A DNA stretch of 12,512 bases from Vulcanimicrobiota bacterium (GTDB taxonomy: Bacteria; Eremiobacterota; Eremiobacteria; Baltobacterales; Baltobacteraceae). The stretch covers positions 1-12,512 of the forward strand of contig JAQBPL010000217.1 in assembly GCA_028287545.1 (NCBI GenBank), given 5' to 3'. How positions within the stretch are numbered: the stretch's first letter is position 1; every line of letters starts with the position of its first letter. This document shows, one piece after another, positions 1 to 10,337 of this stretch. The notes below the pieces were generated by a model. That model made no database searches and was not told the DNA's origin. It was given only the letters and a program-made list of their open reading frames with translations. The position numbers and the translations under genes were made by a program.

Positions 1-39
1 CGCCTCACTCCCGTGGGTCGTTATCCGGGCAGGCGGGTG

Positions 40-45
40 TAGAAT
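40..45 (+). promoter_or_regulatory. Candidate -10 box for the DUF29 gene
   Basis: TAGAAT differs by one base from the TATAAT consensus. Transcription would be expected to start about 6-8 nt downstream, within a few bases of the ATG at 55, so the mRNA would be leaderless or nearly so. No good -35 hexamer is visible at 17-18 nt spacing, and the window begins only 39 bases upstream, so this is tentative. Confidence 0.35.
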
Positions 46-54
46 CGGTACACG

Positions 55-516
55 ATGCGACAACGGGTCAACCCAAGGTCCACGCCCTACGAACGCGACT
101 TCGCCCGCTGGGCGGAGGATCAGGAAGCTGCGGTTCGTGAGCATCGCTGGAGCGATCTCGACGTCGAGAATCTTTGCGATGAGATCGGTGAATTGAGTCG
201 TTCAGCTCGCCGCGAGCTCCGGTCGCGCCTCGCCACCTTGCTTGCACATTTCTTAAAACGGTCGCATCAGCGAGACCGCGCGAGCCGATCTTGGGACATC
301 ACGATACGGGAACAGGCGCTGCAGGTAAGCGATCTGCTTCGAGAGTCTCCGTCGCTCGGTGCGCGGATGACCGAACTCACGGAACAGGCCTACCGTCTTG
401 CGCGTCTGCAAGCCGCGAGAGAAACCGACCTGCCCCTCGAGACCTTCCCGAACAGCATGGACACGGAGACAAGTGCCGCATTGGACCATGCGTTACATAA
501 CAGCGAGTCCACCTGA
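55..516 (+). CDS. DUF29 domain-containing protein
   Basis: This is a 153-residue soluble, charged, mostly helical protein. It matches the DUF29 family over nearly its whole length: an N-terminal YERDFARWAEDQ stretch (about residues 12-23), the DLDVENLCDEIGELSRS block (about 35-49), the LLAHFLKRSHQ block (about 62-72), RSWDITIREQ (about 78-87), and a C-terminal ETDLPLETFP stretch. DUF29 proteins are common in bacteria, often in multiple copies, and have no settled biochemical role. There is no signal peptide or membrane segment. The ATG at 55 has no Shine-Dalgarno sequence in front of it; a TAGAAT box at 40-45 lies at the right distance for a leaderless transcript. The gene stands alone, with 172 bp before the next gene on the same strand. 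The family call is firm; function is unknown. Confidence 0.85.
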   Translation: MRQRVNPRSTPYERDFARWAEDQEAAVREHRWSDLDVENLCDEIGELSRSARRELRSRLATLLAHFLKRSHQRDRASRSWDITIREQALQVSDLLRESPSLGARMTELTEQAYRLARLQAARETDLPLETFPNSMDTETSAALDHALHNSEST

Positions 517-604
517 ACGAGTGAACGCGAGAGCGATTGCTCGCCCCCTTCGCATGTGACGCGCGCCCCACACGCTCTGCACGCGACGAGCGAAACGCGC
601 GGAA

Positions 605-622
605 ACGCTCGCATGCGAGTGT
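605..622. repeat. 18-nt near-perfect palindrome upstream of the stress gene
   Basis: ACGCTCGCATGCGAGTGT has a perfect 12-nt core (CTCGCATGCGAG, 608-619) extended on both sides with one G/T wobble. It lies about 67 nt before the start codon of the general-stress gene, in a 172-bp gap. A two-fold symmetric site there could be an operator for a dimeric regulator, or a small hairpin. A second imperfect inverted repeat follows at 636-642 and 650-657 (CCTTCCG / CGGAAAGG), probably in the 5' leader. The symmetry is seen directly; the regulatory role is inferred. Confidence 0.4.
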
Positions 623-688
623 GCCAAAATGTTTGCCTTCCGCACCGGCCGGAAAGGACGTTTCTCGGCACTACGCTGGAGGCAACGA

Positions 689-1210
689 ATGGCGACTTAC
701 GACTATTTCGAGTTTGGAATCTTCGACAATCGCGACACTGCGGAAGCGGCGGTGAATCGCCTGCACGGACTCGGCTATCAGCCGGACGAAATCGGCGTGA
801 TGATGAGCGATAAGACCGCCGCGCGCGACTTCGCTCACGAGACCGGCAGCAAGGTCGCGAAAGGAGCGGCGACGGGCGCAGCCATCGGCGGCGGGCTCGG
901 CGCCATCATCGCCGGGCTGACCGCCACCGGCAGCGTCGCGACGATCGTCGGGACCGGCGGCGCCGCGACACCGATCGTGGCCGGACCGCTGGCGGCGGCG
1001 CTCGCGGGCCTGGGGGTCGGCGGCGCGGCCGGCGGCATCCTCGGCGCGCTGGTCGGCGCGGGGATCCCGGAGCACAAAGCCCGAGAGTATCAGGACCGCC
1101 TGGACCGAGGCGGCATCCTGCTAGGCGTGCGGCCGAGGGTCGACGATCGAGAGCGCGTCCGCGACATCTTGAGCGAGGGCGAAGAGGCCCCGCGCCACTC
1201 GCGGAACTAA
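689..1210 (+). CDS. General stress protein 17M/YflT-like, glycine-zipper protein
   Basis: This is a 173-residue protein with three parts. An N-terminal alpha/beta segment (about 1-45) reads like the general-stress-protein 17M/YflT fold: FGIFDNRDTAEAAVNRLHGLGY, here from residue 8 to 30, then DEIGVMMSD. A long Gly/Ala-rich hydrophobic region (about 58-126) has repeated GxxxG-type spacing, typical of glycine-zipper membrane-associating helices. A charged C-terminal helix (about 127-168) contains EYQDRLDRGGILLGV. Related proteins are induced by heat, salt or general stress; their molecular action is unclear. The ATG at 689 is chosen over an in-frame upstream start at 629 because GGAGG (678-682) sits 6 nt before it. 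An intrinsic terminator follows directly, so the gene is probably a single-gene transcript. Confidence 0.8.
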   Translation: MATYDYFEFGIFDNRDTAEAAVNRLHGLGYQPDEIGVMMSDKTAARDFAHETGSKVAKGAATGAAIGGGLGAIIAGLTATGSVATIVGTGGAATPIVAGPLAAALAGLGVGGAAGGILGALVGAGIPEHKAREYQDRLDRGGILLGVRPRVDDRERVRDILSEGEEAPRHSRN

Positions 1211-1220
1211 GGGCACCCCG

Positions 1221-1249
1221 AAGGGCCGGACGAAATGTCCGGCCCTTTT
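1221..1249 (+). terminator. Intrinsic terminator of the general-stress gene
   Basis: There is a perfect 11-bp GC-rich inverted repeat, AAGGGCCGGAC (1221-1231) and GTCCGGCCCTT (1237-1247), with a 5-nt loop and a TTTT run at 1246-1249. It begins 10 bp after the stop codon at 1210. It should end the stress-gene transcript and separate it from the downstream two-gene unit. Confidence 0.85.
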
Positions 1250-1267
1250 CGCGCCGAACACTCCAGC

Positions 1268-1612
1268 GTGAACCCGCGCCTGGTGAATCTGCTTTCGAGC
1301 TTCATCCGCGGTTCGAGCGAGTATTCGCTCGCGCGGCTCGAATTTGCGATGGGCTCGCTCGGCCGGCCGGCGCCGCCGGTGCTCGACCGGCTCCCCGACG
1401 CGTCGGCCGCGACGCTCGCCGAGCGCTGGGACGTCGTCGAGGAGCAGCTGGCCGCAGCGGTGACCTACGTGAAACAGGTGGAAGCGGGTTCCAGTACGGA
1501 GCTACGAGCCGATCCCGCGTTCCGCCGGCTGCGCCGCACGGTCCGCGAGCTCGACCAATACGCACGCGCGCTGCGCTGGGTCCTGACCGTCCATGGCGGC
1601 GATCCCCAGTAG
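1268..1612 (+). CDS. Hypothetical small helical protein
   Basis: I do not recognise this family. With a GTG start at 1268 it is a 114-residue soluble protein, starting NPRLVNLLSSFIRGSSEYS after the initiator and rich in predicted helix. A middle stretch (AATLAERWDVVEEQLAAAVTYVKQVE) looks like an amphipathic or coiled-coil helix. There is no signal peptide, membrane segment or Cys motif. An ATG at 1235 would add 11 residues, but it lies inside the upstream terminator hairpin, so I prefer 1268 (or GTG 1283); none has a strong ribosome-binding site. The stop codon overlaps the ribosome-binding site of the phasin-like gene 12 bp downstream, so the two are probably translated from one mRNA. Codon choice and GC at third positions look like the neighbours, which supports real coding. 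The function is unknown. Confidence 0.6.
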   Translation: MNPRLVNLLSSFIRGSSEYSLARLEFAMGSLGRPAPPVLDRLPDASAATLAERWDVVEEQLAAAVTYVKQVEAGSSTELRADPAFRRLRRTVRELDQYARALRWVLTVHGGDPQ

Positions 1613-1624
1613 GAGAAACACCCG

Positions 1625-2005
1625 ATGGACTTCCTCAACAAAGCGCTGGAACAGGCGAAGCAGCTCCAGCAGATCGCCGCGGAGGCGATGCAAAAAGGCT
1701 ACGAACAGGCACAGCCGCTCGTCGCGCAAGGCGTAAAGCAAGCCCAAGACCTGCAGAAGACGCTGATCGAACAAGCGCCGAACGTCACCGCGGCGGCGCA
1801 AGAACAATACAATGCCGCGCTGCAGCACGCCGGCACGTTCATCGCAACGGGCAAGACGGTCCTGGAAGCCGGAACGAATGCCGCGCAGCAGCATTTGAAC
1901 ACGCTCGGCGAGCAGGCCCAAAAAGCCGCCGACGCGACGCGCGCTGCGGTGCATGAAGCAACGGCGCCGAAGCCGCCCAACCCGCCGGGCGGTCCTTCAG
2001 CCTAG
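1625..2005 (+). CDS. Phasin-like amphipathic-helix protein
   Basis: This is a 126-residue protein made almost entirely of Ala/Gln/Lys/Glu-rich amphipathic helix: it starts MDFLNKALEQAKQLQQIAAE and goes on to repeated xxAQxxxxxA segments, ending in a Pro-rich tail (KPPNPPGGPSA). It has no Cys, no signal peptide and no transmembrane span. This composition is typical of phasins, which coat polyhydroxyalkanoate granules, and also of LEA-like or apolipoprotein-like proteins, so the call is by composition only. AGGAG at 1611-1615 gives a good start at 1625. It is probably co-transcribed with the small gene ending at 1612. It is convergent with gltB, and the two stop codons are only 10 bp apart. No polyhydroxyalkanoate synthase is in the window to support a granule role. 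Confidence 0.6.
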   Translation: MDFLNKALEQAKQLQQIAAEAMQKGYEQAQPLVAQGVKQAQDLQKTLIEQAPNVTAAAQEQYNAALQHAGTFIATGKTVLEAGTNAAQQHLNTLGEQAQKAADATRAAVHEATAPKPPNPPGGPSA

Positions 2006-2015
2006 ACTCGGCGCG

Positions 2016-6164
<4,149 letters not shown>

Positions 6165-6169
6165 TGAAT

Positions 6170-6175
6170 CTTATA
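6170..6175 (-). promoter_or_regulatory. Candidate -10 box giving a leaderless gltB mRNA
   Basis: On the minus strand the bases just before the gltB ATG read TATCGTATAAGATTCA. TATAAG (6175 to 6170) is close to the -10 consensus, and a start site 6-7 nt downstream would fall at the ATG itself (6164). There is no purine-rich ribosome-binding site in this stretch, which fits leaderless translation. No clear -35 hexamer is visible. The positions are seen directly; promoter function is inferred. Confidence 0.4.
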
Positions 6176-6259
6176 CGATAGTCGATCTCGGCCCGCGGGT
6201 CATTCGACAAACGGAGTATGCCGGACCGGCCCGATGCGACACCCGAGAGGATCGACGAG

Positions 6260-6628
6260 CTAGCGGCGCTTGTGCTTTCCGCTGTGCGCGACGATCACCG
6301 TGCGCCGCACGTCGGAACGAACTTCCGCGGAGATGGGCGGCTGCGCGGAAAGATTCTTCTTGATCAAGTTGCGCCACGGCAGCGTGCGCGCGTCCAAACG
6401 CACGTCGCGCCCGTGCGCCCGCGCCGAGCGGATCATCTCGACGAAGCGGCTCACCTCTTCATCGCCAAGGACTTGTACGTCGCGGACGTCGACGAGGACA
6501 GTGCGCCCCTCGACCCCGGCCAAACCGCGCTGAAGCACGTCGAACGACGCGATGAGCTCGGCATCGAGAAGACCGATCAGCCGTAAGGCGACCGGTGCTG
6601 GGGCAACGAGCGTTTGGGGTGCATACAC
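6260..6628 (-). CDS. STAS-like (anti-anti-sigma-type) protein
   Basis: This is a 122-residue soluble protein. Residues about 13-80 have the alternating strand/helix pattern of a STAS domain: ALRLIGLLDAELIASFDVLQ for the first strand and helix, TVLVDVRDVQVLGDEEV for the central strand and loop, then a helix FVEMIRSARAHG and strand DVRLDA. STAS proteins such as SpoIIAA/RsbV act in partner-switching control of sigma factors, with a Ser in a DSSG-type loop phosphorylated by a kinase. Here the equivalent loop reads LGDEEV (54-59), with acidic residues where Ser is expected. A basic tail (GKHKRR) ends the protein. The start is GTG at 6628, supported by GAGGAG about 10 nt upstream. It lies 95 bp upstream of gltB on the same strand. 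No kinase or phosphatase partner is visible. The STAS assignment is moderate; it could be an unrelated small alpha/beta protein. Confidence 0.6.
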   Translation of the reverse strand: MYAPQTLVAPAPVALRLIGLLDAELIASFDVLQRGLAGVEGRTVLVDVRDVQVLGDEEVSRFVEMIRSARAHGRDVRLDARTLPWRNLIKKNLSAQPPISAEVRSDVRRTVIVAHSGKHKRR

Positions 6629-6736
6629 GAAAGAGCCACTCCTCGATGATCAGGTGCTTCATCGACGATACGCCCGCCCGCTGAGAAAAGTTTGAGCGTT
6701 CGATAAAAGAATGCTAGAAAGTGGGGGTGCGCACGC

Positions 6737-7891
6737 TCAGCCCTCCAAGCCGAGCGTCACCATCATCCGATAACCGACATCGAGCGCGCGTTCATCGATG
6801 TCGAACCGAGCGTTGTGGTGCGGGTATGCCGACTCCGCGCCGCCTCGCGAACCGACGATGAAGTAGGCGCCGGGCCGTACCTCCTGCATGAACGACATGT
6901 CCTCCGCCCACATGACGATGTCGTGCTCGACCACGGCCTCCGAACCGAGTTCCCTGCGCCCCACCGCTCGCACGACGTCGTTCATCTCCCGCGCGTTCAC
7001 CGTCGGCGGGTACGACCAGTGGTAGGCGAACTCGTACTCGAAGCGCATCGCCTCGCCGAGTCCCTTGAGGATGCGCTCCATGCGCTCGGGCATCGTCCGC
7101 CGCACCTCGGCATCGAATGCGCGCACCGTGCCCTTCATCGTCGCCTCGTCCGGGATCACGTTGAACGTCGTGCCGCTGGTGAATTGCCCGACCGTCACGA
7201 CCGCCGGGTCCTTCGGAGCGACTTCGCGGCTGACGATGGTCTGCAGTGCGGTGATCACGTACGCGCCGGCGGCGATCGGATCGACCGCGAGCTGCGGCAT
7301 CGCACCGTGGCCGCCCTTGCCGCGAATGGTGAGGTCGAACTCGTCCGCCGACGCGAAGAACGCGCCGTCGCGCACGCCGATCTTCCCGACGTCGAGACCG
7401 CTGTAGAGGTGCAGCGCGAACGTGCGATCGACGTGCGGGTTCTCGAGCGCGCCGTCGTCGATCATCTTCTGCGCACCGGCGTGACCTTCTTCACCCGGTT
7501 GAAAACAGAACACGATCGTGCCCGGAACCTCCGACCGGCGCGCCGCGAGCGTCTTCGCCGCCGCGAGCAGGATCGAGACGTGGCCGTCGTGTCCGCACGC
7601 GTGCATCACGCCGCGCCGCTGCGAGCGATACGGCACGTCGTTCAGCTCGACGATCGGCAGCGCGTCCATGTCGGCACGCAGCAGCGTCACGGGGCCCGGC
7701 TTGCCGCCGCGCAGCGTTCCCAGCACGCCGGTCTGACCGATGCCGGTGCGGAGGTCGTCGAGCCCGAGCGTGCCGAGTTCGGCCGCGACGTAGGCCGCCG
7801 TGTCATGCTCCACCATGGAGAGCTCGGGATGCGAGTGAAGGCGGCGCCTGGTCGCCACCAGGTCGGCCTGCGGAATCGACGCGATGTTCAC
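6737..7891 (-). CDS. M20D family amidohydrolase (hippurate/N-acyl-amino-acid hydrolase type)
   Basis: This 384-residue cytoplasmic metalloenzyme has the usual M20D length. Members remove the acyl or amide group from N-acyl amino acids, hippurate, indole-acetyl amino acids or similar conjugates; the exact substrate cannot be read from sequence. Motifs in order: RADMDALP (72-79), MHACGHDGH (96-104) with metal ligands Cys99 and His101, QPGEEG (131-136) with general base Glu134 and ligand Glu135, His161 in FALHLYSG, the dimerisation-domain motif GKGGHGAMP (191-199), AEDMSF (329-334), and the late ligand His359 in HHNARFDIDE. All expected catalytic and metal residues are present. The start is GTG at 7891 with GAAGG (7900-7904) 8 nt upstream. 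There is no signal peptide. It lies downstream of a strong terminator that ends only 22 nt before its start codon. Confidence 0.92.
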   Translation of the reverse strand: MNIASIPQADLVATRRRLHSHPELSMVEHDTAAYVAAELGTLGLDDLRTGIGQTGVLGTLRGGKPGPVTLLRADMDALPIVELNDVPYRSQRRGVMHACGHDGHVSILLAAAKTLAARRSEVPGTIVFCFQPGEEGHAGAQKMIDDGALENPHVDRTFALHLYSGLDVGKIGVRDGAFFASADEFDLTIRGKGGHGAMPQLAVDPIAAGAYVITALQTIVSREVAPKDPAVVTVGQFTSGTTFNVIPDEATMKGTVRAFDAEVRRTMPERMERILKGLGEAMRFEYEFAYHWSYPPTVNAREMNDVVRAVGRRELGSEAVVEHDIVMWAEDMSFMQEVRPGAYFIVGSRGGAESAYPHHNARFDIDERALDVGYRMMVTLGLEG

Positions 7892-7912
7892 GCTGGGGGC
7901 CTTCGTTGACCC

Positions 7913-7950
7913 GAAAAAAGACGCCTCGCCGCGACGAATCGCGACGAGGC
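7913..7950 (-). terminator. Intrinsic terminator of the lipoprotein operon
   Basis: On the minus strand a 12-bp stem (arms at 7939-7950 and 7923-7934, one G-T wobble) with a 4-nt loop is followed after GTC by TTTTTT (7919 to 7914). It starts 22 bp beyond the stop codon of the small lipoprotein gene. It should end the two-gene lipoprotein transcript. It lies within a few tens of bases of the M20 gene start, so it also limits read-through into that gene. Confidence 0.9.
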
Positions 7951-7972
7951 ATCAGGGTTCCGGAGCTGCGCG

Positions 7973-8398
7973 CTAGTTGACCGTGCCGCTCGTGGTCGTG
8001 ACGTAGACGGTGACGGCAGCCGTCTGTCCGTTCGTGTCGTGCACGGTGATCTGGCACTGCCCCGCCGCAACGGACGTGACGTTGATCGTCGCTACCGATC
8101 CGGCGGCGCTGGCGGTGAACGTTGCGATTCCGCTGCACGAGTTGGGCGCAGTGCTCGTCGCGGTGATGACCCCGGCGTAACCGGTTTCGAAGGCGTTGAA
8201 GGACAGCGTCGCACCCGCCACAGTGAACGTGAGCGAGCCCGCGTTCACGAACAGCAGACCCGGCGCGGCCGTCGGCGTCGCGGTCGCAACCGCCGGGACG
8301 ACGACCGCCGGCGGGGTGCTGTTGTCGCCGCTGCAGCCCGCTGCGAACAACGTCGATGCTGTCGCGATCATAGCGGCGAGTGCGTTGCGAAGACGCAT
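7973..8398 (-). CDS. Small Ig-like-domain lipoprotein
   Basis: This 141-residue protein has a lipoprotein signal: basic n-region MRLRNALAA, hydrophobic core, and lipobox FAAGC with the lipidated Cys at 22. A short Thr/Ala/Pro-rich spacer follows (about 25-46). Residues about 48-133 form one beta-sandwich-like domain (SLTFTVAGATLSFNAFETGY, VITATSTAPNSC, GQCQITVHDTNGQTAAVTVYV), resembling bacterial Ig-like repeats. Two cysteines in it, C88 and C115, could form a disulfide. It should be anchored in the envelope, facing the periplasm or cell surface. The ATG at 8398 is chosen because AGAAAGG lies 8 nt before it; an ATG at 8425 would overlap the upstream gene's stop. It starts 26 bp after the propeller lipoprotein gene and is probably co-transcribed with it. 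The partner or ligand is unknown. Confidence 0.75.
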   Translation of the reverse strand: MRLRNALAAMIATASTLFAAGCSGDNSTPPAVVVPAVATATPTAAPGLLFVNAGSLTFTVAGATLSFNAFETGYAGVITATSTAPNSCSGIATFTASAAGSVATINVTSVAAGQCQITVHDTNGQTAAVTVYVTTTSGTVN

Positions 8399-8424
8399 GG
8401 TCGATACCTTTCTCTGCTCACGCA

Positions 8425-10143
8425 TCAGTACACCAGCCGTCCGATCCGACCGGGGTTCAGGCCCGTGCCGGGTTCGCAGAACCAGAGCGAGCCGTCGGGG
8501 GCGACGGCGATGCCTCTCAAACCGAGGCCCGTAACGGGCGAGGTGAACTCCGACACGGTTCCGCCGGTCGTGATCCGGCCGATGCGATCGAGACCGTTCT
8601 CGGTGAACCAGAGCGCGCCGTCTTGCCCGACGGTGATCCCGACGGGTTGCCCGTTGGCCGTCGCCGTCGGAAACTCGCCGGTGACCGAGAACGAGTTCGC
8701 CGACAAGCGCCCGATCTTGCTCGTGCCGTTCTCGGTGAACCAGAGGTTGCCGTCGGGACCGCGCACGATCTGCTCGGGCACCGTTCCCGCCGTCAGCGAG
8801 ATCTCGCTCTGCGCCGTAAACAGGTTTGTGATGCGCCCGATCTTGTCCGTCGCGGACTCCGTATAATACAGGTTGTTGTCGGGCGCCGTCGCGATGCCGA
8901 ACGGTCCCGAGTTGGCCGTCGGAATCGACGTCTCGCCGGCCGCGCCGGAGGTGATGCCTTGGAAGCCGACGCGGCTGCTGCCGTTCCCGACGTACCAGAT
9001 GTTGCCATCGCCGCGATCGACCAGGCCTAGCGGATTATCGGGCGGAGGCGGCGCGAAGAGCGTGCTGAACTCGGTGAACGTTCCGGTCGTCGTGACCCTC
9101 CCGATCTTGCTCGTGCCCGGCGCCGGCGTCGTCGAAAATTCGGTGAACCAGAGGTTGCCGTCGCTCGCGCCGACGATCATCTGCGGCTGCGCGTTTGCGG
9201 TCGGCACCGTGAACTCGGTGACGACGCCGGCCGGGGTGATGCGTGCGATCTTGCTACCGGGATTCTCGGTGAACCACATGTTCCCGTCGGATCCCGCGGC
9301 GATCCACTGCGGCCGGTTCGTGGAGACCGGAATCGAGAATTGGTAGATCGTCGGTGTCGGCGTGAACGCGGCGTTGACCGTCGACAAGCCGGACCCCGTC
9401 GCGACGACCGTTGCCGTCGGCGTACCGGGGAGTCCGCTCGCGAGGGTCCCGCCGTTATACGTCAGCGTTGCCGTCGTCGCCGCGTTCGGGATGTCGTTGG
9501 TCGACAGCGACAAGGTACCGCTGTTCGTCGAATCGTTGATCGCGAGGTGGATCGGCGTGCTGTAGTCGCCGGGCCCGACGATCGTGTTGCCGTCGGCGTC
9601 TTTGGCCGCGACGTTGACGTTAACGGTGGTGGGTACCCCTGCGTTCGGAGAGGGGTTGCTCAGCGCCATGGTTATCGTCGTGACGACACCGTTGAGCGTC
9701 GCGGAGACCACATTCGCCACGCCGAGCACGATGGATTTGGTCACCGACGCGCGGCTGAGCACGCTGCCCTGACCGTTCTGCGCGTCGTAGGTCGCGAACG
9801 CGAACGTATCGGTTCCGATCGGCGCGTCGATCACCAGCGTGCTGACCGGCGCGTTCAGGTATTGCGCGGGGCCGTTGTTCACGCTGACGCTGGCGCTGCG
9901 CGCCGTCGCCGGAACGTATTTCGGAGTGCGCGCCGCCGACTGCGCCGATGATGCCCAGTTCATCGTGAACGTGACCTTGGCGGTAGCTTGGGTTTGGCCG
10001 CCGTTAGCCGGCGGGGCCACCGGAACGGGACTGGACCCGCCGCCTCCGCCGCTGCAGGCAGCGAGCGCCGCTGCGAGAGCGGCCGCGCCGAGCCGCGCGC
10101 CGACGCGCAATGACCGGCGGCGACCGATAGGCAGAACACCCAT
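8425..10143 (-). CDS. Lipoprotein with Vgb-like seven-bladed beta-propeller
   Basis: This 572-residue secreted lipoprotein has a twin-basic n-region, a hydrophobic core and lipobox LAAC with Cys30, then a Gly/Ser linker. Residues about 54-160 form a beta-rich domain (KVTFTMNW, PKYVPATARSASVSVN, YLNAPVSTLVIDAPIGTDTF), and 160-262 an Ig-like domain. The rest is a seven-bladed propeller (266-572), each blade carrying a DGxLWFTE-like strand (near 286, 328, 378, 421, 463, 508 and 550) and most an IGRIT-type strand. This resembles virginiamycin B lyase (Vgb). True Vgb needs catalytic histidines; I find no histidine in this propeller, so a lyase role is unlikely and a binding or scaffolding role more likely. 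The ATG at 10143 is chosen over a start 180 nt upstream because AAGGAGA (10151-10157) precedes it and the lipoprotein signal starts there. First gene of a two-gene operon. Confidence 0.85.
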   Translation of the reverse strand: MGVLPIGRRRSLRVGARLGAAALAAALAACSGGGGGSSPVPVAPPANGGQTQATAKVTFTMNWASSAQSAARTPKYVPATARSASVSVNNGPAQYLNAPVSTLVIDAPIGTDTFAFATYDAQNGQGSVLSRASVTKSIVLGVANVVSATLNGVVTTITMALSNPSPNAGVPTTVNVNVAAKDADGNTIVGPGDYSTPIHLAINDSTNSGTLSLSTNDIPNAATTATLTYNGGTLASGLPGTPTATVVATGSGLSTVNAAFTPTPTIYQFSIPVSTNRPQWIAAGSDGNMWFTENPGSKIARITPAGVVTEFTVPTANAQPQMIVGASDGNLWFTEFSTTPAPGTSKIGRVTTTGTFTEFSTLFAPPPPDNPLGLVDRGDGNIWYVGNGSSRVGFQGITSGAAGETSIPTANSGPFGIATAPDNNLYYTESATDKIGRITNLFTAQSEISLTAGTVPEQIVRGPDGNLWFTENGTSKIGRLSANSFSVTGEFPTATANGQPVGITVGQDGALWFTENGLDRIGRITTGGTVSEFTSPVTGLGLRGIAVAPDGSLWFCEPGTGLNPGRIGRLVY

Positions 10144-10162
10144 ACGCGTGTCTCCTTCGAGA

Positions 10163-10206
10163 ACGGACGAAACAGCCTCATCACCATCCGGGGGAGGCAG
10201 GTCCGT
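10163..10206 (-). promoter_or_regulatory. Foldable 5' leader of the propeller lipoprotein operon
   Basis: On the minus strand, just before the ribosome-binding site, ACGGAC (10206 to 10201) pairs with GTCCGT (10168 to 10163). Inside it GCCTC (10198 to 10194) pairs with GAGGC (10179 to 10175), around a 14-nt loop that begins CCCCGG. The two stems are separated by an asymmetric internal loop (CT / TGTTTC). The structure ends 5 nt upstream of the AAGGAGA ribosome-binding site. It could affect translation or mRNA stability. It does not match a riboswitch class I know. The pairing is seen; function is inferred. Confidence 0.4.
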
Positions 10207-10337
10207 AGCGTTGGGAACCGCCCGCTCTTTTCCCTTTGCGGCATTGCGGGCGCCCGCCGCCGCGCGACCGTGGCGGTGGCCCTCTCTTCGGGAAAGTAGG
10301 GCAGGGGCCGCAACGATCGACACGGGAAGCGGCGTCG

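Noticed and set aside
1973..1992. Hairpin CCGCCC/GGGCGG as a terminator between the convergent phasin-like and gltB genes
   Set aside because: It lies inside the coding sequence, has an 8-nt GC-rich loop and no T-run on either strand.
6815..7909. 364-codon plus-strand frame opposite the M20 gene
   Set aside because: All M20 catalytic motifs are intact on the minus strand; this frame is a compositional shadow.
8425..10143. Streptogramin resistance (virginiamycin B lyase)
   Set aside because: Propeller repeats alone do not define the enzyme, and the required histidines are missing.
10163..10235. Possible cyclic-di-GMP (GEMM) riboswitch in the lipoprotein leader
   Set aside because: A GCAAAGGG stretch is loosely reminiscent, but the paired hairpins and conserved GEMM core are not present in the right order.
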